From contig NSIG01000014.1 of NCBI GenBank assembly GCA_002737275.1, forward strand, positions 45,356-85,810: 40,455 bases of DNA, given 5' to 3'. The position numbers and the translations under genes are program-made. Source of the DNA: Opitutia bacterium. Its GTDB lineage: Bacteria; Verrucomicrobiota; Verrucomicrobiia; Opitutales; Opitutaceae. The notes beneath the pieces were generated by a model. That model worked only from the letters and a program-made list of their open reading frames with translations, searched no databases and was not told the origin of the DNA. Position 1 is the stretch's first letter; every line of letters begins with the position of its first letter. Below are positions 7,596-15,204 of this stretch, piece after piece.

Positions 7596-8996
7596 ACCGA
7601 GCCACCCGCGCGCCTCAGTCACGGTCGGATTCGGCGAAAGCATCACCTCGGTCATCGCCGGCGCGAGGCCGAGAGCCTTTGCGCGGTGGAGCGTCGTGAG
7701 CCACGCCAGCGACGCGTGGGCGTTGTCCATCGCGTGGGGCGCAAATCCGTTAAACGTCGGTTCCAGCGGCGGGAGAATTTCCTTCGGCAATAGCGTTTTC
7801 TCTGCGAGAAACAACCCAAGCGCGGCTCCCAGCGTGTCGAGCCACACGCGGGGCGAGCCCGGCACCGCATAAGGCACGCCGGCTTTTTCAGGCGTCCACT
7901 CCATGAAAAGACGGAGTTGCTCGTGGAGCTTGGCCAGCTCGGCTTCGGCGGTGGCTGGGGTCCAGCGCACGATAAACTGTTTCCGCTCCCGGAACTTCTT
8001 TATCTCCCAGAGGCGCAAGATCAGCTCGAAGTCGCCCGCTTTGTGTCGGAGTGTGCCGGTCACCACGTAGTCGAGGCCTTCGCCGTTGGGCGAATCGACG
8101 AGCTGGCGGAGGTTTTCAGTGGTCCATTCGGACTCGAAAATCACCGGTTGCTTAGCTCCGCCTCCGGCCGGTTGAAACACACCGATGGCGGCGATGGGCG
8201 CGTAGTGCGGTGAAAAATAAAAAGTCTCGGCGAACCAGAGCGGCAGTGCGCGGGAGAGGCGGCCCAGTTCGTCTTCGGGCCGGGCTTGGGCGGCGAGCAC
8301 ATCGGGGTAAACGCCGGGCAGAGCCAACTGGGCAAAAGCGATGCGACGGAGCCGGGAGCCTTTGGGTGGGAGAATTTTATCCGCGAGCGGTTCGAGGCCG
8401 TAGAACCAGATCGGTTTGCTGATGCTGATGAGATCGACCTTGGCGATCGCGGGTGCGGTCAGCGCGGAACCGTCGGCCGAATCCGGGGCGGCGCCGTAGG
8501 CGGGTAAGGGCGCGGCCCCAGAGACGATGAGCTCGGCGATCGCATTGGAGAAGCCGTGGAGCCGGTCTTCGAGCTCGGGGCGATTGAGCTCGAAGAGCAC
8601 GTCGAGTACGTGTTGCGCGGCGTCGGCCTGGCGGAGCGCGAGGTAGGCTTGGAGAAGATTGAGGCCGGTGGCCGGGCCGTGGATCTGCGCGTCGTAGCGC
8701 GGGGCGACAAGCTCGACGATCTGGGCAACGTGCCCGGTGGAGCCGAGATCGCCGGAGACTGTGACGAGGACATCCGCGCGTTCCCCGGCCGCGGCGAGAA
8801 CCTCCTCATAAATGGTCAGAGCGCCGGGGAGATCTTTGGCCTCGAGTCGCTCGCGGGCGGCGGCGAGGCGCGGGAGGACGTTGCCGGCGGGGGCCGAAGG
8901 TTCGGGGGTCGGTGACGGCGCAGCCGCAGCCAGCTTGGACGCAGGCGCGGAGGCAGGCGATGATTTCTTTCCAGCGAAGCGGTTGAAGAATCCCAT
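7590..8996 (-). CDS. Protein with TPR-like and possible TolB-like segments, function unknown
   Basis: I do not recognise this 468-residue protein as a named family. Residues 1-45 are Ala/Pro/Ser-rich after MGFFNRFAGKK. Residues 48-150 are helical and TPR-like (RERLEAKDLPGALTIYEEVL, LLQAYLALRQADAAQHVLDV). The middle, including PIWFYGLEPLADKILPPKGS and GLDYVVTGTLRHKAGDFELI, resembles the layout of TolB-N/FlgO-like domains that compute a collective function over components, but the likeness is weak. No signal peptide or membrane span is clear. The start is ATG 8994-8996. It lies 41 bases downstream of the rhomboid-like gene, so the two are probably co-transcribed. Its stop codon lies within the palindromic terminator. 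Confidence 0.65.
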   Translation of the reverse strand: MGFFNRFAGKKSSPASAPASKLAAAAPSPTPEPSAPAGNVLPRLAAARERLEAKDLPGALTIYEEVLAAAGERADVLVTVSGDLGSTGHVAQIVELVAPRYDAQIHGPATGLNLLQAYLALRQADAAQHVLDVLFELNRPELEDRLHGFSNAIAELIVSGAAPLPAYGAAPDSADGSALTAPAIAKVDLISISKPIWFYGLEPLADKILPPKGSRLRRIAFAQLALPGVYPDVLAAQARPEDELGRLSRALPLWFAETFYFSPHYAPIAAIGVFQPAGGGAKQPVIFESEWTTENLRQLVDSPNGEGLDYVVTGTLRHKAGDFELILRLWEIKKFRERKQFIVRWTPATAEAELAKLHEQLRLFMEWTPEKAGVPYAVPGSPRVWLDTLGAALGLFLAEKTLLPKEILPPLEPTFNGFAPHAMDNAHASLAWLTTLHRAKALGLAPAMTEVMLSPNPTVTEARGWLGL

Positions 8997-9037
8997 GAGC
9001 GGACAAAAGCGGTCTCTTACCCGGAGGCGAAGAGAAT

Positions 9038-9721
9038 TCAGCGCGGCTGGCCGCCGAGGAGTTTTGAGCGAAAACGCAGGCGCTGCACGTAGGTCGCGGC
9101 GAGCACGCCGGCGAGGTGGGCGAGGGGCACGGGCTGGATTCCTTCGGGGGCAAATCGCGCGAACAGCGGTGAACTCACGGCAAATTCCGCTGCGATCTTC
9201 AGGATGATCAGAGCCAACGCCGTCCGCCAAAACCAGCGGTCGGACGTCGGCGCGGACCGGGTCTCCGCGCCTGCCACCACCACGGCGGCCGCCGCCTCGG
9301 TTTCCGCAATCCGTGCGAGCTGGGCGAACGCTAAAAAAGTCAGCATCGCCGTCGTCAACCCCGAGAGTCCGCCATAGAATCCCAGGTCCGGATCGAGTCC
9401 GAAAAGCGCGACGCCGATAATCGGCGGAGCCACGATCAAAAGCACTCTCGCCCGGCGCGGAGCCACGCGCTCCGCCCAGATGCTCGCGACCGCGAAGACC
9501 GCGAGATTCCACAACAGGTGACTCAGCCCGAAGTGCACAAAGGGCCCCGTCCAAAGCCGCCAATATTCGCCGCGCTCCAGGGCGCCGCGGTCGTAGAGAA
9601 GTCCGGGGTTCAGGGCCGGCGCGGTGGCGACGCCGAGCGCGAGCACCACGACGCTGAGGCTGGCCCAAGGGACCGTGGCGAGCGCGGTGGGGTTACGGGA
9701 GGCGTTCGACGGTGCGGACAT
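9038..9721 (-). CDS. Rhomboid-family intramembrane serine protease, rhombosortase-like
   Basis: The 227-residue protein has about six hydrophobic spans. Motifs match the rhombosortase branch of rhomboids: EYWRLWTGPFVHFGLSHLLWN in an early helix-loop, the catalytic serine in YGGLSGLTTAM, and the catalytic histidine in PLAHLAGVLAA. Rhombosortases are thought to process proteins carrying C-terminal GlyGly-CTERM sorting tails. No such substrate is seen in this window; the one sorting-tail gene here is a broken PEP-CTERM type, which would use an exosortase. Start is ATG 9719-9721, facing the methyltransferase across 240 bases. The rhomboid assignment is firm; the rhombosortase subtype is inferred from GGLSG and length. 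Confidence 0.78.
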   Translation of the reverse strand: MSAPSNASRNPTALATVPWASLSVVVLALGVATAPALNPGLLYDRGALERGEYWRLWTGPFVHFGLSHLLWNLAVFAVASIWAERVAPRRARVLLIVAPPIIGVALFGLDPDLGFYGGLSGLTTAMLTFLAFAQLARIAETEAAAAVVVAGAETRSAPTSDRWFWRTALALIILKIAAEFAVSSPLFARFAPEGIQPVPLAHLAGVLAATYVQRLRFRSKLLGGQPR

Positions 9722-9961
9722 CCCTCAAACAAATCGCGCCGGAGCGTGACCCTGCAATCGCTGATTCGAGCCCGCATCCCGGGGGACGTTTCGTTTTGAA
9801 TTTTGCCGTTGGAGGCGCGACGTCGGACTGCCACCCGATAGCGTCGGCCACAGAAGATTTTGATTTAGCTGAGCTGAAAAAGCTCAAAAGCTGGGACATC
9901 TGGTTCTTCATTAGCATGGATTCGCGAAGATTCACAGTTAGCACTCTTTCCGTATCACCCC

Positions 9962-10750
9962 ATGGATCACCTTACGGTCGGAGATTATTGGAACGGCAAT
10001 GCCGAGGCTTGGACGAAGCTCGCGCGCGCGGGCTACGACACCTATCGCGACCACCTGAACACGCCGGCGTTCTTGGCGCTATTGCCGCCGGTCGAAGGGC
10101 TGGAGGGGCTGGATATCGGCTGTGGCGAGGGGCACAACACGCGCCTGATCGCGCAGCGCGGCGCGCGGATGACGGGGCTGGACATCGCGGAGATTTTTAT
10201 CCGCCACGCGCGCGAGGAGGAGCAACGCGCGCCGCTCGGGATCACGTATCACCACGCGAGCGCGGTGGAGTTGCCCCACAAGACGGCGTCGTTCGATTTC
10301 GCGGTCGGCTGCATGAGCCTAATGGATATTCCGGAGACGGCGCAGGTGGTGGAAGAGGCGTTTCGCGTGCTGCGGCCGGGCGGGTTTTTGCAGTTCTCGA
10401 TTCTTCACCCGTGTTTCAATCCGCCGCACCGCCGCAACTGCCGCGACGAACGGAAGCTTACGTTTGCGGTGGAGGTCGGAGATTATTTTTCGGAAACGCG
10501 CGGGCAGATCGACGAGTGGATTTTCGGGACGGCGCCGCTCGCGCTGCGGCAGCGGTTGCCGATGTTCAAGGTGCCGCGTTTCCACCGTCCGCTGGGGCAA
10601 TGGATCAATCTGCTGATCGCGGCGGGGTTTGTGATCGAGTGCGTGGAAGAGCCGCGGCCGGACGATGCGACGGTGCTGGCCAACCCGAGCCTACAGGACG
10701 CGCAGGTGGTCGCGTATTTTCTGCACGTAAGGGTAAGGAAGGCGGGCTGA
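9962..10750 (+). CDS. Class I SAM-dependent methyltransferase
   Basis: The 262-residue protein has the methyltransferase-11 type Rossmann fold. Motif I is LDIGCGEGHNTRLIA (about residues 50-64), the acidic residue of motif II is in MTGLDIAEI, and motif IV is FDFAVGCMSLMDIPE followed by VLRPGGFLQFS. The C-terminal half (HPCFNPPHRR, then RFHRPLGQWINLLIAAGF) is typical of small-molecule methyltransferases. The substrate cannot be inferred. It is divergent from the rhomboid gene and convergent with the ParE remnant 16 bases away, so it probably forms a single-gene unit. ATG at 9962 fits the start of the fold. Confidence 0.85.
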   Translation: MDHLTVGDYWNGNAEAWTKLARAGYDTYRDHLNTPAFLALLPPVEGLEGLDIGCGEGHNTRLIAQRGARMTGLDIAEIFIRHAREEEQRAPLGITYHHASAVELPHKTASFDFAVGCMSLMDIPETAQVVEEAFRVLRPGGFLQFSILHPCFNPPHRRNCRDERKLTFAVEVGDYFSETRGQIDEWIFGTAPLALRQRLPMFKVPRFHRPLGQWINLLIAAGFVIECVEEPRPDDATVLANPSLQDAQVVAYFLHVRVRKAG

Positions 10751-10766
10751 AGCTTGCGGCCGAGAA

Positions 10767-11063
10767 CTACTCCAGCCGCTCGCGCCAGTAATCGGGCCGG
10801 CGTTTGAAGTGAGCTACGGCGAGGAGCATAATCCGATCCGGCCGCTCCGCGTAGATCAGCGCATACGGAAATTCACGATTAAAGTGTCGTCGCGTGCCGT
10901 GGCGCCAAGGGCGCTGGAGTTGTGGCGCGGCTTCGATTTCAGCGATCAATCGGAGAACCGTGTCGTAAAAACGATCCCCAAATTCTGGGACTTTTCCAGC
11001 CTAGGAGGCCACAGCCTCCGCAAACTCGTCGTCGGCCTGCGGGTGGAAGATCGTAGGTTTCAC
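10767..11063 (-). pseudogene. RelE/ParE-family toxin interrupted by an in-frame TAG
   Basis: Reading from GTG at 11061-11063, which overlaps the antitoxin stop by four bases, gives MKPTIFHPQADDEFAEAVAS, then TAG at 11001-11003, then AGKVPEFGDRFYDTVLRLIA and onward to YALIYAERPDRIMLLAVAHF and RRPDYWRERLE. Apart from that single stop the 98-codon frame is a textbook ParE-type toxin, whose intact relatives inhibit gyrase or cleave ribosome-bound mRNA. Family members usually have one or two tyrosines in place of the stop, so a TAC or TAT to TAG change is the simplest lesion. An internal TTG could start only the last 60 residues, which lack the N-terminal helix. The toxin is presumed inactive. Confidence 0.8.
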
Positions 11064-11293
11064 CGACCGAGAATCTGCCGAGCGCGGGCAAATACTTGTT
11101 CGGCGGGCACGCCTTGCACCCGACCACTGTCGAGTTCTTCGATGCGGCGTTTCACTTCATCGGACCACGCATCTTCGACGGATGAATCGGGGGCTAGGGG
11201 CGCAAGGCGGGTCTCCAGCCACGCGGCGACTTCTTGTAACTGCTCGGGAGGGAGTTTTTCCAAAGCGGCCTCGATTTCGGTCACGGTGCTCAT
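11060..11293 (-). CDS. Addiction-module antitoxin, RelB/TIGR02574-like
   Basis: The 77-residue acidic protein (MSTVTEIEAALEKLPPEQLQ, then AWSDEVKRRIEELDSGRVQG and PAEQVFARARQIL) matches the putative addiction-module component family, the usual partner of RelE/ParE toxins. These antitoxins wrap the toxin and repress their own promoter. The start is ATG 11291-11293. The longer in-frame start would translate the palindromic repeat at 11373-11400 and is rejected. The stop TGA overlaps the toxin GTG in the sequence GTGA, the standard coupling for such pairs. The antitoxin looks intact although its toxin is broken. Confidence 0.82.
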   Translation of the reverse strand: MSTVTEIEAALEKLPPEQLQEVAAWLETRLAPLAPDSSVEDAWSDEVKRRIEELDSGRVQGVPAEQVFARARQILGR

Positions 11294-11372
11294 GGCGGGA
11301 ATCGTGGCGAAGATGAGGCGGAGAGCAAGGCTGCGGGCGGGGTTTGGGGTTGGAACCAATCTGGACGACCAC

Positions 11373-11400
11373 GGAGCCCGACCAACGGTCGGGCCTACAG
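11373..11400 (-). repeat. Palindromic repeat, exact 28-base copy of the left half of the element in rlmN
   Basis: On the minus strand this reads CTGTAGGCCC, then GACCGTTGGTC, then GGGCTCC, identical to 4889-4916. It lies between the lytic transglycosylase and the toxin-antitoxin pair, where a hairpin could end transcription from the transglycosylase gene or insulate the antitoxin promoter. Confidence 0.85.
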
Positions 11401-11410
11401 CAAAGCGCAT

Positions 11411-12451
11411 TTAGCCGCGATTTGGTGCCGGGATTTTTTCGGGGCTCACGCCGCCGCGGACGGCGACCAAGGCGCAGACTTTCGGGACGTAGAGGCGGGT
11501 CTCGGCAGGGAGCGCGGACGCGATGCCGGCGTAGGTTTTGGTGGAGGTTTTTTCCAACAAACGGGTGACGCGGCCGGCGCCGGCGTTGTAGGCGGCGAGC
11601 GCGAGGGGCCAGGAGCCGAAGTTTTCATAGTTCGTGCGGAGAAGCCGAGCGGCGGCGCGGGCGGATTTTTCGGGGTCGGTGCGGTTGTCGGGCAAGAAGG
11701 TGCTTAAGCCGAGGCCGCGGGCGGTTTCGGGCATGAGTTGATAGAGGCCGCGCGCGCCGACGGGGCTGCGGGCGCCGGGGTTGAAAGTGGATTCGGCTTC
11801 GGCGAGCCAGACGAGTTCGGGCGGGACGCCCTCGGCGATGAAGGCGGCGCGGAGGACGGGAAGCAGCGCGGCGGCGCGACCCGGCGCGGGGGTGGTGCGG
11901 GCGCGGGCGAGGAAGAAATCGTAGTGAGGGAGGAAATTTTCGATTTTCGATTTTCGATTTTCGATTGGGGCGGAGGGTTTTCGCGGGAGCGGAGCGGGCT
12001 GGGGTTTGGGGGCGGGGGCCGGGGCGGTCGGGGCGGGCTTCGGCGCGACGATTTGTTCGGCGGCTTCGAGTTCGTCGAGACGGGCGGTGAGCCAATCGGC
12101 GTAGTCTGCGTAGTCGGGGAAAAGCTGGAGTGCGGGCAGCGCGGCGCGGGCCTGTGGCGCGTAGTCGGCGAGCGCGTTGAGGTCGTCGCCCTCGAGCGCC
12201 TTTTGGAGGCGGGTGGCGAATTCGTCCCACTGTTGTTTTGAAGGAAACTCATACTGCGCCTTGATCTCGGGCGGGGCGAGTTGGTCAAAGAGTTGTTGGC
12301 CGAGTTGGAGGAGGTCGTCGGTCGTGGGCGCGGCGGGTTGCGCGGAGGCCGGAGCGGGTGCAACCGGCGGGGAACCGAGCGATGGGGCCGGATGCGCCGC
12401 GAGGAACACGGGCGTGACGGCGAGGAATAAAAGGCGATGAAGCGGGTGCAT
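11411..12451 (-). CDS. Exported lytic transglycosylase (SLT domain)
   Basis: The 346-residue product starts with a signal peptide (MHPLHRLLFLAVTPVFLAAH) and a helical N-terminal region, followed by an Ala/Pro-rich linker and a C-terminal SLT domain. The domain has the catalytic glutamate in WLAEAESTFNP, then SPVGARGLYQLMPETARGLG, and the late ALAAYNAGAGRV motif. Such enzymes cleave the MurNAc-GlcNAc bond of peptidoglycan, leaving 1,6-anhydro ends, in the periplasm. The start is ATG 12449-12451. The linker coding sequence contains a 7-base tandem repeat whose copy number would decide the reading frame of the catalytic domain. Family assignment is secure. Confidence 0.9.
   Translation of the reverse strand: MHPLHRLLFLAVTPVFLAAHPAPSLGSPPVAPAPASAQPAAPTTDDLLQLGQQLFDQLAPPEIKAQYEFPSKQQWDEFATRLQKALEGDDLNALADYAPQARAALPALQLFPDYADYADWLTARLDELEAAEQIVAPKPAPTAPAPAPKPQPAPLPRKPSAPIENRKSKIENFLPHYDFFLARARTTPAPGRAAALLPVLRAAFIAEGVPPELVWLAEAESTFNPGARSPVGARGLYQLMPETARGLGLSTFLPDNRTDPEKSARAAARLLRTNYENFGSWPLALAAYNAGAGRVTRLLEKTSTKTYAGIASALPAETRLYVPKVCALVAVRGGVSPEKIPAPNRG
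11937..11965 (-). repeat. 7-base tandem repeat inside the transglycosylase gene
   Basis: Roughly four copies of TTTTCGA (plus strand) run through codons for PIENRKSKIENF, in the linker before the catalytic domain. Seven is not a multiple of three, so gain or loss of one unit shifts the frame. Confidence 0.85.
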
Positions 12452-12754
12452 GGTTAAGGGTCGGACAGGCGGAGCCAAGAAAAGTGCAGTGGAACAGGAA
12501 GAGGGGCGGGCAGGCGGCGACGGACTTCTACCATAAAATTCACAAAGAGCAGTGGGTCGCGGCGAAATGCGCGTTGTGCCTGGCAAAGCGAGGCAGGCGT
12601 GTTCGAGGGGCGAAAAAAAAAGCGCTTTTTTTCGGCGAAAAGTAGGGGTGCGGAATCAACGGTGAGGGAGCGTGGTTGATGGCGGCCAGACCCGCGCGAA
12701 TAGGTTTACCGTTTGACCCTCGGGGAGGCGTGTTTACTTAAACCCCTCCTACGG
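12452..12754. other. Divergent intergenic region between the transglycosylase and miaB
   Basis: No gene is seen in these 303 bases. An 18-base perfect palindrome (seven A, GCGC, seven T) lies at 12615-12632 and could be a protein-binding or bidirectional termination site. Just before miaB, GGAGG and CCTCC with inner GTTT/AAAC (12725-12750) could fold into a leader hairpin close to the start codon. Confidence 0.45.
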
Positions 12755-14176
12755 ATGAACCGGGTCCACATCAAAACCTACGGGTGTCAGATGAACGAGC
12801 GCGACAGCGAGGCGGTCGCGGCGATGTTGCGTGCCCGGGGCTATCGAATCGTGGCGAGCGAACACGATTGCGATGTGCTGTTGCTCAACACCTGCAGCGT
12901 CCGCGACGCCGCCGAGCAAAAGGCCATCGGCAAGGCCGCCAACATCGCGCATCGCAAGCGACACCAGCCCGACTTCGTGCTCGGGATCCTCGGTTGCATG
13001 GCGCAGAACCGCGGTGCCGAGCTCTTGGATAAGTTGCCCGACGTCGACCTGATCGTGGGCACGCAGAAATTTCACCAGGTGCCGGAGTATCTGGAAAATA
13101 TCCGGGCGGCGCGGGCTGCCGGGGTACCGTTGGCGACGAGCATCGTGGACATCGCGGAAGAAGCCGGCTCGCAGAACACGATTCGTGATCATGTGTTGTC
13201 ACAGGATGTGGCGGCGGAGAGCAACGCGGCCGGTGGGGCCGAAAACGCCGGCGTGGATCCGCCGCCGCAGATCAGTGCGTTCGTTTCGATTCAGCAGGGC
13301 TGCAATATGGACTGCGCCTTCTGCATCGTCCCGAAAACGCGCGGCGACGAGCGTTCGCGGCCGATGGAAGATATTGTGGCCGAATGCCGAGCGCTGGCCG
13401 AGCGCGGCGTGCGCGAGGTGACCCTACTCGGCCAGATCGTCACGAGTTACGGCCGGCGCGACTACGCGCACACCGACGGGATTTCGCCTTTCGTGCAATT
13501 GTTGGAACGCGTGAGTGCCATCGACGGGATCGAACGGATTCGGTTCACCTCGCCGCATCCGCGCGGCTTCAAGCAGGACCTCGTGGACGCCTACGGCCGG
13601 CTACCGAAGCTCTGCGGCTACGTGCACCTGCCCATGCAATCCGGCAGTGACCGCATCTTGCGGGCGATGAATCGGCCTTACACCCGCGAGCGTTATTTCG
13701 AGATCGTAGAGGCGCTGCGCGCGGTGCGGCCGGACATGTATTTTTCGACAGACATCATCGTGGGTTTTCCGGGTGAGACGGACGAGGAGTTCGAGCAGAC
13801 CCGCGAACTCTTTGAACGGTGCAACTACGACATGGCCTATGTCTTCAAGTATTCGATCCGCAGCGGCACACCGGCGGCGGAGATGGGCGACCAGATTCCC
13901 GACGGGGTAAAGGAGGCGCGCAACGCCACGCTGCTGGGCCTGCTCCAGCAAAACTCCGTGCGTCGCAACGCCACCCTCGTTGGCACGGTCGAAGAGGTCC
14001 TCGTCGAGGGACCGGACAAGACGGGCAAAAAATTCACCGGCCGCACCCGCGGCAATCGCGTCTGCATCTTCGACGCCCACCCCCGCCTCATCGGCCAGCT
14101 CGTGTCGCTCAAGATCGACCGCGCAAGCGTGAGCACGCTTTACGGCGAGCTCGTCCTTGCCGGCGTCGAAGCCTAA
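12755..14176 (+). CDS. miaB: tRNA-2-methylthio-N6-dimethylallyladenosine synthase MiaB
   Basis: MiaB adds the 2-methylthio group to i6A37 in tRNAs reading U-starting codons, using two 4Fe-4S clusters and S-adenosylmethionine. The 473-residue product shows the N-terminal cluster cysteines (KTYGCQMNERDSE, LLNTCSVRDAAEQ, ILGCMAQNRG), the radical-SAM motif as CNMDCAFCIVP, the YVHLPMQSGSDRIL region, FSTDIIVGFPGETDEEF, and a C-terminal TRAM domain (GPDKTGKKFTGRTRGNRVC). ATG at 12755 (MNRVHIKTYG) gives the normal family N-terminus; an upstream in-frame start would read through the leader hairpin. The order of clusters and length support MiaB rather than MtaB or RimO. Confidence 0.95.
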   Translation: MNRVHIKTYGCQMNERDSEAVAAMLRARGYRIVASEHDCDVLLLNTCSVRDAAEQKAIGKAANIAHRKRHQPDFVLGILGCMAQNRGAELLDKLPDVDLIVGTQKFHQVPEYLENIRAARAAGVPLATSIVDIAEEAGSQNTIRDHVLSQDVAAESNAAGGAENAGVDPPPQISAFVSIQQGCNMDCAFCIVPKTRGDERSRPMEDIVAECRALAERGVREVTLLGQIVTSYGRRDYAHTDGISPFVQLLERVSAIDGIERIRFTSPHPRGFKQDLVDAYGRLPKLCGYVHLPMQSGSDRILRAMNRPYTRERYFEIVEALRAVRPDMYFSTDIIVGFPGETDEEFEQTRELFERCNYDMAYVFKYSIRSGTPAAEMGDQIPDGVKEARNATLLGLLQQNSVRRNATLVGTVEEVLVEGPDKTGKKFTGRTRGNRVCIFDAHPRLIGQLVSLKIDRASVSTLYGELVLAGVEA

Positions 14177-14658
14177 GTATCTTCCTCTTTCTCGTCCCTC
14201 TTTCTCCCCACTCCATGCCCGCGCTCTTCGATCATGAACGCCTGAAAGCCTACCAAAGTGCGCTGCGTTTCGTGGCATGGGCGGCCCCGATCATCGAGGA
14301 TCTTTCCGGCAAGCTCGCAGCCAAAGACCAACTGGACCGCGCTTCTACCAGTATTCTTTTGAACCTCGCTGAGGGAAACGGCCAACGATCCCACCCCAAC
14401 CGTTGCCGATATTTCGATATCTCGCGCGGCTCAGGGTTGGAATGCGCCGCTTGCCTCGATGTCTTGGTTGCCCGAGGCAAGCTCCCCGCAGTGACGGCTG
14501 TCGAAGGGAAATCTATTCTGCTGGAAGTTGTCGCCATGACGGCGGGGTTAATCAGCCAATTTTCAGAAGAATTGCGCGAGGAGCCAGCCACTTATGACTT
14601 GGCCCCGCTCGGTGGGGATAAAGAGTAAGAGAAAGAGAAAAGAGAAAGATTTTTTACC
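14177..14658. repeat. Pyrimidine/purine inverted flanks around the four-helix-bundle gene
   Basis: The gene is preceded by a CT-rich tract (TCTTCCTCTTTCTC and CCCTCTTTCTCCCC, 14179-14210) and followed by its AG-rich inverse (AAGAGTAAGAGAAAGAGAAA, then AGAGAAAG, 14620-14650). The arms are imperfect but could pair across the gene. They may mark the ends of a small inserted unit. Confidence 0.45.
14215..14628 (+). CDS. Four-helix-bundle protein of the S23/IVS-encoded type
   Basis: The 137-residue protein belongs to the small four-helix-bundle family first known from 23S rRNA intervening sequences. Typical residues are LKAYQSALRFVAWA at the start, AAKDQLDRASTSILLNLAEG in the second helix, GNGQRSHPNRCRYFDISRGS, and ECAACLDVLVARGKL. 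Its biochemical role is not established; the fold forms pentamers and may bind nucleic acid. The gene sits 38 bases after miaB and 30 bases before a membrane protein, with inverted CT/AG-rich flanks, as though dropped between two ordinary genes. Start ATG 14215-14217 matches the family N-terminus. Confidence 0.82.
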   Translation: MPALFDHERLKAYQSALRFVAWAAPIIEDLSGKLAAKDQLDRASTSILLNLAEGNGQRSHPNRCRYFDISRGSGLECAACLDVLVARGKLPAVTAVEGKSILLEVVAMTAGLISQFSEELREEPATYDLAPLGGDKE

Positions 14659-15198
14659 ATGTCACTCACTCTCGCCACCATCATTCCCGGCCTGATTTTG
14701 CTCACGCTCGGTGTGCCGCTGTTGTTGGGCAACTCACTGGTCGGCGCGGCGCTGAAATCGTTTCCCCGGTCCACGGCGGCGGCTTACGTCTTCTTTGGCA
14801 CCGGAGCGGCGTGGTTCCTCTACAACATCTGGCACCTTTCGATGGCCGACATGGGTGAATACCGAAACATCCTCTTCGGCGGGTTTCTCATCGTCGCGGT
14901 GGCGGCGTTTAAATGCGTCCCGGATTTTCTCTCCGTGCGCGGACTTTGCGCGCTGATGTTGATGGCCGCGACGCCCTTGCTCGATGCCGCCTACATGGAG
15001 TGGGCCAAGCCTCAACGACTGCTGATGGTGAGCGTAGTCTACGCCGGGATCGCGGCCGCCATTTGGCTCGGAGCCCAGCCGTGGCGAATGCGTGACTGGC
15101 TGAACTGGCTCTTCATTGTGCCCGGTCGCGCCAAGGTCGTCGGCGGCATCGCCGCAGGCTACGGCCTGTTGCTCTGCGGCATCGCCTTCACCTATTGA
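14659..15198 (+). CDS. Integral membrane protein of unknown function
   Basis: The 179-residue hydrophobic protein has about six predicted spans, for example TIIPGLILLTLGVPLLLG, AAYVFFGTGAAWFLYNI, LFGGFLIVAVAAF, SVVYAGIAAAIWLGAQ and GIAAGYGLLLCGIAFTY. A conserved-looking loop reads IWHLSMADMGEYRN. I do not recognise the family. It ends six bases before gmk on the same strand and is probably co-transcribed with it. No signal peptide, metal motif or transporter signature is visible. Confidence 0.7.
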   Translation: MSLTLATIIPGLILLTLGVPLLLGNSLVGAALKSFPRSTAAAYVFFGTGAAWFLYNIWHLSMADMGEYRNILFGGFLIVAVAAFKCVPDFLSVRGLCALMLMAATPLLDAAYMEWAKPQRLLMVSVVYAGIAAAIWLGAQPWRMRDWLNWLFIVPGRAKVVGGIAAGYGLLLCGIAFTY

Positions 15199-15204
15199 AC
15201 GGCG

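Noticed and set aside
9712-10791. Plus-strand frame of 359 codons over the methyltransferase
   Set aside because: The methyltransferase motifs are in another frame; this frame is low-complexity and unrelated.
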